Position numbers and translations under genes: made by a program
Shown here: positions 13,176-21,191 of the stretch, piece by piece
Numbering within the stretch: the first letter of the stretch is position 1
Layout of the letters: each line of letters begins with the position of its first letter
Notes under the pieces: model-generated
What the model was told of the DNA's origin: nothing
Database searches by the model: none
Seen by the model: only the letters and a program-made list of their open reading frames with translations
Origin: Prevotella sp.
GTDB lineage: Bacteria > Bacteroidota > Bacteroidia > Bacteroidales > Bacteroidaceae
Direction: 5' to 3'
Length of the DNA: 23,722 nucleotides
NCBI GenBank assembly: GCA_016291915.1
Contig: JAEEZP010000004.1
Location: 1 to 23,722 of the forward strand

Positions 13176-15203
13176 CTATGAGTTCATCGACAACAGGAAT
13201 TCTTCGTTGCTTTGTGTACGTTGCAGACTGTCGTGGATGGTGTTCATCGCCTCGATAGGATTCATGTCGGCGATGTACTTACGGAGGATCCACATACGGT
13301 CGAGCGTTGTACGGTCTTGCAACAGATCATCACGACGAGTGCTGGAAGCCACCAGGTTGACAGCCGGGAAGATTCGTTTGTTGCTCAAGCTACGGTCGAG
13401 CTGTAACTCCATGTTACCTGTTCCCTTGAATTCTTCGAAGATCACCTCATCCATCTTTGAACCCGTGTCGATCAATGCTGTGGCGATGATGGTCAGTGAA
13501 CCGCCGCCTTCGATATTACGGGCAGCTCCGAAGAACCGTTTGGGTTTCTGCAGAGCGTTGGCATCCACACCACCGGTGAGCACCTTTCCGCTGGCGGGGG
13601 CCACGGTATTGTAGGCACGTGCCAGTCGGGTGATGGAGTCGAGGAAGATCACCACATCATGTCCGCATTCCACCATGCGCTTGGCTTTCTCGAGTACGAT
13701 GCCTGCGATCTTGACATGACGCTCTGCCGGTTCGTCGAACGTAGAGGCGATGACCTCGGCATTCACTGTACGGGCCATGTCGGTAACCTCCTCAGGACGC
13801 TCGTCGATGAGCAGCATCATCAGGTATGCCTCGGGGTGGTTGGCGGCGATGGCGTTGGCGATATCCTTCATAAGGATGGTCTTACCGGTCTTCGGCTGAG
13901 CGACGATCAGTGCACGCTGTCCCTTGCCGATAGGGGCGAAGAGATCGACAACACGTGTGCTGAGGTTTGTCGTTGCCCGGTCGCCACACAGGGTGTATTT
14001 CTCATCGGGGAACAGTGGGGTGAGGTGCTCGAAGGGGATGCGGTCTCTTACCTCTGACGGCTGACGGCCATTGATCATGTCGATGCTGGTCAGCGGGAAG
14101 TATTTCTCGCCATCGTGAGGAGGACGTACATGACACTCGATCACATCACCGGTCTTCAGTCCGAAACGCTTGATCTGAGCCACTGAGACATACACATCAT
14201 CGGGGGATGACAGGTAGTTGAAGTCGCTGGAGCGCAGGAAGCCGTAACCGTCGGGCATGATCTCCAGGACGCCGTTTGCCGTGATGATATCTTCGAAATC
14301 ATATTGCGGAAGGTTGAGCATCATCTGATTACCATAGCCTTGTGTGTTTGCAGGTGTCGGCGTGGTGGGGTTGTCGAACATATCATAGTTGGGCATGACA
14401 GCCTGGTCCTCGATGGGCAGGTCCACAACGGGGATAAAGTCTGTCCCGTCGTTAGGATCACCCTCCCAGATGTCTGATTCACCAGTGTTTTCTTCTTTTG
14501 CCTTCTCCTCGTTAGCCTCATTATGAGCCTGCACTTTCTCCTGCAGTCTGGCCAGCAGTTCACTGTCGGGCGTATCCTCACCCGGGGTGTATCCTGCTTC
14601 CGGAACCACCATGATATCGTCGGATGGGGTGGGGGCGAGCTCTGCCACGATCTCTTCCTCTTCGCTCTTCTTCTTGGTAGTACGTGTCTTACGGACTTTC
14701 TTCTCAGGAACTTCTGCGGGCTCTTCGGCGGCCACGGTCTCCTGTGACTCCCCGGCAGCTGCTTGTTCCTGGGCAGCTTTCTCTGCCTCTATGGCGGCCA
14801 GTTCTGCCTTTGATTTCCTACCTCTGCGTTTCGGTGTCTTGACGGGCTCTTCCTCCACGACGTTCTCCACGACAGTTGTTTCTTCTACTTTAGCCGGTTC
14901 TGCCGGTAATTCCTTAAAGAGGGGTACGGGCTCGGTGGCCGACTTCGTCTTCTTCAGATCGAAGTTTTCTCCTTCCTTACCATTCACACTATACACACGG
15001 TCAGAGTCTTTCTTGACGATGCGTGTTCTCTTGCGCTTTGTGCCTAACGGGTTTTTGGTGGCTTCTACCTTTGCCTGCTCGTCTAATATCTCATAGACGA
15101 TGGTCTCCAGGTCGTCTTTCTTACCGATTTTGACACCCAGTTCCTTGGCAATATTCTCCAATGCGGAGATATCCTTTGATAATAATTCTTCTTTATTATA
15201 CAT
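13176..15203 (-). CDS. rho: Transcription termination factor Rho with long disordered insert
   Basis: Rho is the hexameric RNA helicase that ends transcription. This copy has 675 residues against about 420 in E. coli. An N-terminal Rho_N-like helical part covers about 1-45. Residues about 46-300 are low complexity: alternating basic and acidic, Pro/Ala/Glu/Lys-rich segments, then an acidic stretch. The RNA-binding cold-shock fold follows (DGYGFLR at 318-324). The ATPase domain has Walker A QPKTGKT (436-442), LLIDERPEE (464-472), Walker B VVIFLDS (517-523) and the Q/R-loop regions up to GTGNMELQLDR. Long disordered inserts in Rho are typical of Bacteroidales, and in Bacteroides thetaiotaomicron one has been reported to support condensate formation. 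The gene is downstream of uup on the same strand but has its own -7 box. Confidence 0.97.
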   Translation of the reverse strand: MYNKEELLSKDISALENIAKELGVKIGKKDDLETIVYEILDEQAKVEATKNPLGTKRKRTRIVKKDSDRVYSVNGKEGENFDLKKTKSATEPVPLFKELPAEPAKVEETTVVENVVEEEPVKTPKRRGRKSKAELAAIEAEKAAQEQAAAGESQETVAAEEPAEVPEKKVRKTRTTKKKSEEEEIVAELAPTPSDDIMVVPEAGYTPGEDTPDSELLARLQEKVQAHNEANEEKAKEENTGESDIWEGDPNDGTDFIPVVDLPIEDQAVMPNYDMFDNPTTPTPANTQGYGNQMMLNLPQYDFEDIITANGVLEIMPDGYGFLRSSDFNYLSSPDDVYVSVAQIKRFGLKTGDVIECHVRPPHDGEKYFPLTSIDMINGRQPSEVRDRIPFEHLTPLFPDEKYTLCGDRATTNLSTRVVDLFAPIGKGQRALIVAQPKTGKTILMKDIANAIAANHPEAYLMMLLIDERPEEVTDMARTVNAEVIASTFDEPAERHVKIAGIVLEKAKRMVECGHDVVIFLDSITRLARAYNTVAPASGKVLTGGVDANALQKPKRFFGAARNIEGGGSLTIIATALIDTGSKMDEVIFEEFKGTGNMELQLDRSLSNKRIFPAVNLVASSTRRDDLLQDRTTLDRMWILRKYIADMNPIEAMNTIHDSLQRTQSNEEFLLSMNS

Positions 15204-15279
15204 ATAATAATATGTGAAAATTTTGATGAAAATTCGTTCCCAACCGGAAACGATAAGGTTTTGATCTTTAAATCGGCTG

Positions 15280-15287
15280 CAAAATTA
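15280..15287 (-). promoter_or_regulatory. -7 promoter box for rho
   Basis: TAATTTTG on the minus strand about 77 bases upstream of the rho ATG. No TTTG at the usual -33 distance. The leader is long enough for autoregulation, but no structure is evident. Confidence 0.45.
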
Positions 15288-15347
15288 CAAATATTTTCTC
15301 AGAAAACGGGTCTGAACGTCTGTCTTTTTGTATTGTCTTAACGAAAT

Positions 15348-17156
15348 TTAGCAGTTGGAAATCTCACTGAGTTCCAGCCACCGCATACTCTTCTCGTCGA
15401 TTTCGTTCTTCAGGTTATACAGTCGTTTGCTCTTCTCCGTCAATGCTTCCACCGAGAGGGTCCCACTGCAGAGTTCGGCCTCTATCTGTCGCTGTTCATC
15501 CTCCAGTTGGGCGATCTCTTTCTCGAGTCGTTCAAACTCGATCTTCTCTTTATAGGTCATCCTGCGGGGCCCTTCCTTCTGGGGGGCATTGTTTTTCTTC
15601 TCTTTCTTCGTGTCGTCTTTCTTAGGCCGGTCGCTTTCCCGCTCGTTGCTGTCCTCCAGCTTCTGCCACTCCCGGTATTGTGAGTAATTGCCGGGGAAGT
15701 CTTTGATGATGCCGTTGCCCTGGAAAACCAGCAGATGGTCCACCACCTTGTCGGTGAAATACCTGTCGTGGCTGATCACGATGACACATCCCGGGAAGTC
15801 GATGAGGTATTCCTCGAGGATCTGCAGGGTCTGGATATCGAGGTCGTTGGTGGGCTCGTCCAGGACGAGGAAGTTCGGATTGCGCATCAGGACCGTACAG
15901 AGGTAGAGTTTGCGTTTTTCCCCGCCGCTGAGCTTATACACATAGTTGTGTTGCTGCTCGGGGGTGAACATGAAATGTTGGAGGAACTGGGAGGCAGAGA
16001 GATGCTTGCCACCGCCCATGTCGATATATTCGGCAATGTCGCGAACCACATCGATCACTTTCTGTTCTTCATTGAAATGCAGGCCTTCCTGCGAGAAATA
16101 GCCGAACTGTACGGTATCTCCGATATCAAACTTCCCACTGTCGATAGGTTCGCGGCCTAACAGCAGTTTGATGAAGGTGGTCTTCCCTGTGCCGTTATTC
16201 CCCACGATGCCCATCTTCTCAAAGCGGGCGAAGTTATAATAGAAATCCTTCAGGATACACAGTTCTGTCCCGTCGGTTTTAGTATATGACTTGGAGACAT
16301 ACTGACACTCAAAGATTTTCGAACCGATATAGATATTCCTGGATTTCAGTCTGAGTTGTCGTTCCTCAATCCGCTGACGGGCTTTCTCCTCCAGCTTGTA
16401 GAATGCCTCTTCGCGGTAACGGGCCTTATGTCCGCGGGCTTGCGGCATCCTCCGCATCCATTCCAACTCCCTGCGATAGAGGTTATTAGCCCGGACGATC
16501 TCCGCCCGTGTGTTGTCGATGCGCTCCTGATGTTTCTCCAGATAATAACTGTAGTTTCCCCGGTAGGTATAGAGGGTCCGGTCGTCTAATTCCAGGATAC
16601 TGTTGCATACCCGGTCGAGGAAGAACCGGTCGTGGGTGACCATCAACAGCGTTTTGTTCCCCCGACTCAGGAAATCCTCCAGCCACTCGATCATCTCGAG
16701 GTCGAGGTGGTTGGTGGGCTCATCCAACAGCAACAGGTCGGGCTCCTGGATAAGCACGTTGGCCAAGGCCACCCGTTTCTGTTGTCCACCACTCAACTGG
16801 CCCATCGGCTGTTGGAGATCGCGTATCTTCAGTTTGGTGAGTATCTGCTTGGCTTTGAGCACTTTCTCTTCCTCGCCATGGTGGTTGAAACAAGCGTCGA
16901 GCACGGACTCCTCGGGATTGAAATGAGGTGCCTGCTCGAGATATCCTATCCGCAGATCCTTGCGGAAGACGATATCACCATCGTCATGCCCTTCTTTCCC
17001 GGTGATGACCGACAGGAGGGTGGACTTCCCTGTTCCGTTGCGGGCAACAAGACCGATCCGCTGTCCTTCAAGGATACTGAATGAGATATTCTCGAAGAGC
17101 ACGTGAGCACCGAATGATTTGGTGAGGTTGCGTATGTCTGCTATCGTTGTGGCCAA
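15348..17156 (-). CDS. uup: ABC-F family ATPase, Uup-like
   Basis: This 602-residue soluble protein has two ABC ATPase domains and no membrane segment, the ABC-F layout. Domain 1 has Walker A ARNGTGKST (38-46), signature LSGGQ (121-125) and Walker B LLLLDEPTNHLD (141-152). The inter-domain linker (about 205-275) is helical and charged, as expected to reach the ribosome. Domain 2 has GNNGTGKTT (319-327), LSGGE (409-413) and LDEPTNDLD (432-440). A Lys-rich stretch then leads to a C-terminal coiled coil (about 534-600), the mark of the Uup group. ABC-F proteins act at the ribosomal exit or tRNA sites, and Uup is also tied to DNA recombination intermediates. The gene lies 66 bp after engB on the same strand, so co-transcription is likely. 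Confidence 0.92.
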   Translation of the reverse strand: MATTIADIRNLTKSFGAHVLFENISFSILEGQRIGLVARNGTGKSTLLSVITGKEGHDDGDIVFRKDLRIGYLEQAPHFNPEESVLDACFNHHGEEEKVLKAKQILTKLKIRDLQQPMGQLSGGQQKRVALANVLIQEPDLLLLDEPTNHLDLEMIEWLEDFLSRGNKTLLMVTHDRFFLDRVCNSILELDDRTLYTYRGNYSYYLEKHQERIDNTRAEIVRANNLYRRELEWMRRMPQARGHKARYREEAFYKLEEKARQRIEERQLRLKSRNIYIGSKIFECQYVSKSYTKTDGTELCILKDFYYNFARFEKMGIVGNNGTGKTTFIKLLLGREPIDSGKFDIGDTVQFGYFSQEGLHFNEEQKVIDVVRDIAEYIDMGGGKHLSASQFLQHFMFTPEQQHNYVYKLSGGEKRKLYLCTVLMRNPNFLVLDEPTNDLDIQTLQILEEYLIDFPGCVIVISHDRYFTDKVVDHLLVFQGNGIIKDFPGNYSQYREWQKLEDSNERESDRPKKDDTKKEKKNNAPQKEGPRRMTYKEKIEFERLEKEIAQLEDEQRQIEAELCSGTLSVEALTEKSKRLYNLKNEIDEKSMRWLELSEISNC

Positions 17157-17163
17157 GGAAATG

Positions 17164-17222
17164 GATAATTGATAATTGAAAATCGCCGAAGGCAGTAGAA
17201 AAACGCCGAGGGCCTGCTGAGC
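17164..17222 (-). repeat. Short repeats between engB and uup
   Basis: GATAATT occurs twice in tandem (17164-17177) with a decayed third 7-bp unit. Then CGCCGAAGGCAGTAG and CGCCGAGGGCCTGCTG form a direct repeat about 20 bp apart. No promoter is visible in this short gap. Confidence 0.5.
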
Positions 17223-17828
17223 TTATTCCTCTTTTAACTGATTATTGATCTGCTCGATGTAGTTGAGGACCTCGTCACGTCCGATTTTTTTCTCCGAGGA
17301 GGTGATGAAATAGGGAGGCAGTTCTTCCCATGTCTCTTCCAACTTCTTCATATAGGCAGCGGCATTGGCGGCTCCCCGTTGGGCTCCCAGCTTGTCTGCC
17401 TTCGTGAACACGATGGAGAAGGGGATGTTACTCTGACCGAGCCAGTTGATGAACTCCACGTCGATGGTCTGCGGATCATGTCGGATGTCGATAAGTACAA
17501 AGACATTGATCAGCTGTTTACGCTGAAGGATATACGAGGCAATCATCTGTTCGAGCTTGGCACGCGTCTTCTTACTCTGCTTGGCATAGCCGTAGCCCGG
17601 CAGGTCGACGATATACCACTCGTTGTTGACGATGAAATGATTGATGAGCAAGGTCTTGCCCGGCGTGGCCGAGGTCTTGGCCAATCCTTTGTGGTTACAG
17701 AGCATATTGATAAGACTCGACTTACCCACATTACTCCTTCCGATGAATGCATATTCGGGTTTTGTATCAGCAGGGCATTGCTGAACGGTAGGGCTGCTGA
17801 TGACAAATGCTGCTTTCTTTATTTCCAT
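17223..17828 (-). CDS. engB: Ribosome biogenesis GTPase EngB (YihA/YsxC)
   Basis: EngB is an essential GTPase for assembly of the large ribosomal subunit. With the start at 17828 (MEIKKAAFVISS) it has 201 residues, the usual length. G1 is GRSNVGKSS (30-38), G2 is in SATPGKT, G3 is DLPGYG (75-80), G4 is TKAD (142-145), and G5 is in ITSSEKK. An ATG ten codons upstream would lie before the predicted transcript start, because the -7 box is at 17848-17855, so it was not used. It is divergent from recR and shares a palindromic promoter region. Confidence 0.96.
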   Translation of the reverse strand: MEIKKAAFVISSPTVQQCPADTKPEYAFIGRSNVGKSSLINMLCNHKGLAKTSATPGKTLLINHFIVNNEWYIVDLPGYGYAKQSKKTRAKLEQMIASYILQRKQLINVFVLIDIRHDPQTIDVEFINWLGQSNIPFSIVFTKADKLGAQRGAANAAAYMKKLEETWEELPPYFITSSEKKIGRDEVLNYIEQINNQLKEE

Positions 17829-17847
17829 GGAAATGTGATTTTGTGTG

Positions 17848-17887
17848 CAAAAGTACATAAAAATCTCAGAATTTTTATGTACTTTTG
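17848..17887. promoter_or_regulatory. Palindromic divergent promoter of engB and recR
   Basis: Two perfect 17-bp arms (17848-17864 and 17871-17887) enclose CTCAGA. Each arm contains a -7 box TACTTTTG pointing outward: toward engB (17848-17855) and toward recR (17880-17887). The two transcripts would start about 45 bp apart. No separate TTTG -33 box is at the right distance for either. Confidence 0.75.
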
Positions 17888-17905
17888 TCAGAAATTTAAG
17901 AAAGT

Positions 17906-18517
17906 ATGCAACAAAGATATCCTTCTCAGCTTCTTGACAATGCTGTGGAAGAGTTTTCCAAGCTCCCCGGCATCGGTAGGAAGACTGCCCTGCGACTGGT
18001 TCTCCACCTGTTACGGCAGGAGGATCAGGAGGTGGACCGGTTGGCTGCTGCTCTCACCACGATGAAGCATGAAGTGAGATATTGCAAGGTCTGTCATAAC
18101 ATCAGTGATACGGCGGTTTGTCCGATCTGCAGTAATCCTCATCGTGATGCATCGACCGTGTGTGTGGTGGAGAATATCCAGGATGTGATGGCCATCGAGA
18201 ACACCCAGCAGTATAACGGACTGTATCATGTGCTGGGCGGGATTATCTCCCCCATGGACGGCATCGGTCCCAGTGATCTGGAGATCGACTCTTTGGTGGA
18301 CCGTATCTCAAAGGGTGGTGTTCAGGAGGTGATCTTCGCCTTGAGCAGTACGATGGAAGGTGATACGACGAGTTTTTATATCTCCCGGAAGTTGGCTGCC
18401 TATGATGTACGTCTGTCGGTCATCGCCCGGGGAATCTCTGTGGGTGATGAACTGGAATACACTGACGAGGTGACGTTAGGGCGCTCGATCCTCAATCGCA
18501 CGCCGTTTGGAAGTTAG
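17906..18517 (+). CDS. recR: Recombination mediator protein RecR
   Basis: RecR works with RecO and RecF to load RecA on gapped DNA. This 203-residue protein has all family parts: a helix-hairpin-helix with LPGIGRKTALR (20-30), a four-cysteine zinc motif (Cys60, Cys63, Cys72, Cys75), a TOPRIM domain from about 84 (VCVVENIQDVMAIE) and the C-terminal Walker B-like part with VTLGRSILNRTPF. It is the first gene of a plus-strand run continuing with a membrane protein, a GT2 glycosyltransferase and an acetyltransferase. The -7 box at 17880-17887 is about 18 bases from the ATG. An octamer array follows 20 bp after the stop. Confidence 0.97.
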   Translation: MQQRYPSQLLDNAVEEFSKLPGIGRKTALRLVLHLLRQEDQEVDRLAAALTTMKHEVRYCKVCHNISDTAVCPICSNPHRDASTVCVVENIQDVMAIENTQQYNGLYHVLGGIISPMDGIGPSDLEIDSLVDRISKGGVQEVIFALSSTMEGDTTSFYISRKLAAYDVRLSVIARGISVGDELEYTDEVTLGRSILNRTPFGS

Positions 18518-18537
18518 GGTGAAGGGATCGTAGTTAC

Positions 18538-18654
18538 GAGATTAGGAGATTAGGAGATTAGGAGATTAGGAGATTAGGAGATTAGGAGATTAGGAGATTA
18601 GGAGATTAGGAGATTAGGAGATTAGGAGATTAGGAGATTAGGAGATTAGGAGAT
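18538..18654 (+). repeat. Octamer array (GAGATTAG), about 14.6 perfect copies
   Basis: 117 bp of uninterrupted GAGATTAG units lie between recR and the membrane protein gene. No unit carries a change. Perfect long arrays are prone to slippage, so length may vary between strains or in the assembly. Confidence 0.98.
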
Positions 18655-18673
18655 CTCGATACCCCGATAACTT

Positions 18674-18715
18674 AAACCTCCTGAAAAGAAACCTCCTGAA
18701 AAGAAACCTCCTGAA
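18674..18715 (+). repeat. 15-bp tandem repeat, about 2.8 copies
   Basis: AAACCTCCTGAAAAG repeats with a 15-bp period. In the frame of the downstream gene it would read Lys-Pro-Pro-Glu-Lys, and the frame is open from 18671 to the ATG at 18734, but no ATG, GTG or TTG occurs there. It is probably a leader repeat. Confidence 0.85.
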
Positions 18716-18733
18716 CTTATAAATTTAGAAAAA

Positions 18734-19168
18734 ATGAAAGAAGTAGTTAAAACATTGAAGATTATATTCTGGTCGGGCCTGATTTCAGCTGCCTTGATCG
18801 TTATCCTGTTTGAGACAGGGGTGATAGAGACCGGATTGCTGGAGAGTGGGACAAAAGGAGAGTTTATCCTGCTCACGATCATGGAGTTGTTCACCATCGG
18901 TGCTATTCCTTTGGCATTGTATCTTTTTAAGATCAAACGCATACAAAGTGATCTGTATGAGCGTCGTGAGAAGGCGTTGCAACAGTGGGGTTTAATACGG
19001 ATGAATCTTCTGGCCCAACCCTTGTTTATCAACACCTTATTATATTATTTATATATGAATGTGTCGTTCGGGTATCTGGCCATCATTCTGTTTATCTGTC
19101 TGTTCTTCATCTATCCGAGTGAAGGACGATGTGTGGCAGAGGTCACCCCTGATGACGAACGAGCGTAA
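18734..19168 (+). CDS. Conserved-looking membrane protein of unknown function
   Basis: This 144-residue protein has four hydrophobic segments, near residues 8-28, 44-64, 88-108 and 111-130, with a positively charged loop (FKIKRIQSDLYERREKALQQ) between the second and third, so that loop probably faces the cytoplasm. I recognise no domain. It ends 5 bp before the GT2 gene, so the two are almost certainly co-transcribed, and a role beside the glycosyltransferase in the envelope is a reasonable guess. The ATG at 18734 is the only usable start, since the frame upstream holds no start codon before a stop at 18668. Confidence 0.8.
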   Translation: MKEVVKTLKIIFWSGLISAALIVILFETGVIETGLLESGTKGEFILLTIMELFTIGAIPLALYLFKIKRIQSDLYERREKALQQWGLIRMNLLAQPLFINTLLYYLYMNVSFGYLAIILFICLFFIYPSEGRCVAEVTPDDERA

Positions 19169-19173
19169 AGCGT

Positions 19174-20370
19174 ATGCTGTCGGTAGTTATTGTCAATTAT
19201 AATGTGAAGTATTATGTCGGGCAGTGTCTTGACAGTCTTCAGCGTGCCCTTCAGGGTATCGATGCGGAGATACTCATCGTTGACAATCACTCGAAGGACG
19301 GGTCGGTGGATTATCTGCAGGGATATCTTTCAGATCGTTGCCGGCTGATCAGCATGAATCACAATATGGGGTTTGCGAAAGGAAATAATGTGGCTATCCG
19401 ACAGGCGAAAGGCGATTATATCCTGTTGTTGAACCCCGATACGGTGGTGGGCGAGGATACCATCCGTGAGGTACTCCGTTTTATGGATGATCATCCGGAT
19501 GCCGGGGCAGCAGGTGTCTGCATGCATTATTGTGATGGGCGTAAGGCCCCTGAGAGCAGGAGAGGGTTGCCCACCCCTATGACGGCCTTCTATAAGATGA
19601 CCGGACTCTGTCGTCGTTTCCCGATGAGTCAGCGTTTCGGCAAATATTACATGGCTTATCTGCCGTGGGACAAACCCTGTCAGATTGATGTGGTCAGCGG
19701 TGCTTTCTATATGCTTCACAGACGTGCTCTTGATGAGATAGGGTTGTTGGATGAGGATTTCTTCATGTACGGCGAGGATATCGATCTGTCTTACCGACTG
19801 TTGAAAGGTGGTTTTTCCAACTGGTATGTCCCCACATCCATCCTTCATTACAAGGGTGAGAGTACGGAGAAATCCAGTTTCCGTTATGTGCATGTGTTTT
19901 ACCAGGCGATGCTGATCTTCTTCCGGAAACATTTCGGAAATCTCAGTTTTCTGTTGACCATACCGATAAAGATGGCTATTTATGTGAAAGCCATGGCGGC
20001 CTTGTTCTCCATCTTAAAGAATTGGATGATAAAGACTTTGGGGTTACGCTCGGTAAGGAAAGAGAAGTCTCCGGTCTTCTATTTCCTCGGGTTGGCGGAA
20101 CATGTCGAGGTCTTCAGGCAGATGATGCAAGAAAAAGGTATGACCTGCGAATGTGCGGTGGCCACAGAACAGCTGGTGAGCGACGGGCATCTGACATTGT
20201 TTGAACAACAACGTCCGCAAAAGCCGACGGTCGTGGTCTATGATACCGCGGCATACAGTTATGCGGCCATCCTGAGAATCTTTGCGGAGAAACCAGAAGA
20301 ACATGTGGAAGTGGGTATCTATCATCCAGAAAAACAATTACTTATCACGGAAAGGGAGATTATCGAATGA
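19174..20370 (+). CDS. Family 2 glycosyltransferase (rhamnosyltransferase-like)
   Basis: This 398-residue enzyme has an N-terminal GT-A fold: VVIVNYNVKYY at 4-14, VDNHSKDGS at 36-44, the nucleotide-binding NPDT at 87-90, SGAFYMLHR at 175-183 and the catalytic GEDIDLSYR at 200-208. The pattern is close to WbbL-type rhamnosyltransferases in O-antigen or cell-wall assembly; donor and acceptor cannot be told. A hydrophobic stretch (about 255-285) may touch the membrane. Residues about 297-398 form an extra C-terminal region (VVVYDTAAYSYAAILRIF...) that looks like a Rossmann-type strand-helix unit and is not part of the standard fold. Its last four bases overlap the start of the acetyltransferase gene (ATGA), so translation is coupled. 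Confidence 0.9.
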   Translation: MLSVVIVNYNVKYYVGQCLDSLQRALQGIDAEILIVDNHSKDGSVDYLQGYLSDRCRLISMNHNMGFAKGNNVAIRQAKGDYILLLNPDTVVGEDTIREVLRFMDDHPDAGAAGVCMHYCDGRKAPESRRGLPTPMTAFYKMTGLCRRFPMSQRFGKYYMAYLPWDKPCQIDVVSGAFYMLHRRALDEIGLLDEDFFMYGEDIDLSYRLLKGGFSNWYVPTSILHYKGESTEKSSFRYVHVFYQAMLIFFRKHFGNLSFLLTIPIKMAIYVKAMAALFSILKNWMIKTLGLRSVRKEKSPVFYFLGLAEHVEVFRQMMQEKGMTCECAVATEQLVSDGHLTLFEQQRPQKPTVVVYDTAAYSYAAILRIFAEKPEEHVEVGIYHPEKQLLITEREIIE

Positions 20371-20876
20371 ACGACGAAAGGAAGCATGTAAGACTACGGG
20401 CCATCGAACCGGAGGATCTGGAGCTTATGTATGATTTGGAGAACGACGAAAGTCTGTGGGATGTGGGAGCTACCAATGTCCCTTATTCACGTTTTTTCAT
20501 CCATGAATATATCAAGCAGACGACGGGCGATATCTATACCGATAAACAACTGCGGTTGATGATTGAGGCAGAACAGCAGGTGGTGGGGATTATCGATCTG
20601 ATGTCGTATGATCCGAGACACAACCGGGCTGAAGTGGGCGTCGTGATCCAACAACCCTTCCGCCATCGGGGTTATGCCACGGAGGCCCTCCGGCAACTGA
20701 CGGACTATGCCCTTCATGTGCTGCATATCCATCAGTTGTATGCTTACATCTCAGCAGAAAACGAGTATTCCCTCCAGCTGTTTTGTAAAGCAGGGTTCAG
20801 GCAAACAGCCGTATTAAAAGACTGGTTGTGTCATGGAGATACATATTCCGATGCCTGTTTTATGCAGTTTTTTTAA
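20367..20876 (+). CDS. GNAT family N-acetyltransferase (RimJ/RimL/SpeG-like)
   Basis: This 169-residue enzyme has the GNAT fold. VRLRAIEPEDLELMYDLEND at the N-terminus is typical of the RimJ/RimL-SpeG branch. The acetyl-CoA pyrophosphate-binding motif A is QQPFRHRGYATEAL (95-108). The later strand YAYISAENEYSLQLFCKAGF with a Phe-rich end completes the fold. Its substrate is unknown; the family includes ribosomal-protein, polyamine and small-molecule acetyltransferases. Its start overlaps the GT2 stop by four bases, and it closes the recR-led run. No terminator is seen before the tRNA promoter that follows. Confidence 0.92.
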   Translation: MNDERKHVRLRAIEPEDLELMYDLENDESLWDVGATNVPYSRFFIHEYIKQTTGDIYTDKQLRLMIEAEQQVVGIIDLMSYDPRHNRAEVGVVIQQPFRHRGYATEALRQLTDYALHVLHIHQLYAYISAENEYSLQLFCKAGFRQTAVLKDWLCHGDTYSDACFMQFF

Positions 20877-20903
20877 TTTCTTGTTAAAAAAATAGGGATT
20901 ACA

Positions 20904-20935
20904 TTTGGAGATAACAAAAAAATGTCCTACCTTTG
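20904..20935 (+). promoter_or_regulatory. Promoter for the tRNA-Asp pair
   Basis: TTTG (20904-20907), 20 bases, then TACCTTTG (20928-20935), a full consensus match. The first tRNA begins 26 bases later. Confidence 0.85.
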
Positions 20936-20961
20936 CATCCGCAATTGAACAAATGTGAACT

Positions 20962-21036
20962 GGTGCGTTAGTTCAGCCTGGTTAGAATGCCTGCCTGTCA
21001 CGCAGGAGGTCACGGGTTCGAGTCCCGTACGCACCG
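20962..21036 (+). tRNA. tRNA-Asp (anticodon GTC), copy 1
   Basis: Acceptor arms GGTGCGT and ACGCACC pair fully, with discriminator G. The anticodon loop TGTCACG gives GTC. The T-arm is ACGGGTTCGAGTCCCGT. CCA is not encoded. Confidence 0.97.
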
Positions 21037-21056
21037 CACATCTCACTTGCATCCGA

Positions 21057-21131
21057 GGTGCGTTAGTTCAGCCTGGTTAGAATGCCTGCCTGTCACGCAG
21101 GAGGTCACGGGTTCGAGTCCCGTACGCACCG
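21057..21131 (+). tRNA. tRNA-Asp (anticodon GTC), copy 2
   Basis: Identical in all 75 bases to the copy at 20962, after a 20-bp spacer. Both share one promoter and one terminator, so they are processed from a single transcript. Confidence 0.97.
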
Positions 21132-21140
21132 CAGAAAAAA

Positions 21141-21164
21141 GCCATCCAAACGGATGGCTTTTTT
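21141..21164. terminator. Bidirectional terminator
   Basis: GCCATCC AAAC GGATGGC with six T after it and six A before it, so it works on both strands. It ends the tRNA-Asp transcript (plus) and the DUF4270 operon (minus). Confidence 0.92.
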
Positions 21165-21191
21165 GTTTGTTCCCCTTTATCTCTTTAGTTA

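Noticed and set aside
18671..18733. N-terminal extension of the membrane protein with Pro-Pro-Glu-Lys-Lys repeats
   Set aside because: The frame is open but has no start codon between the stop at 18668 and the ATG at 18734.
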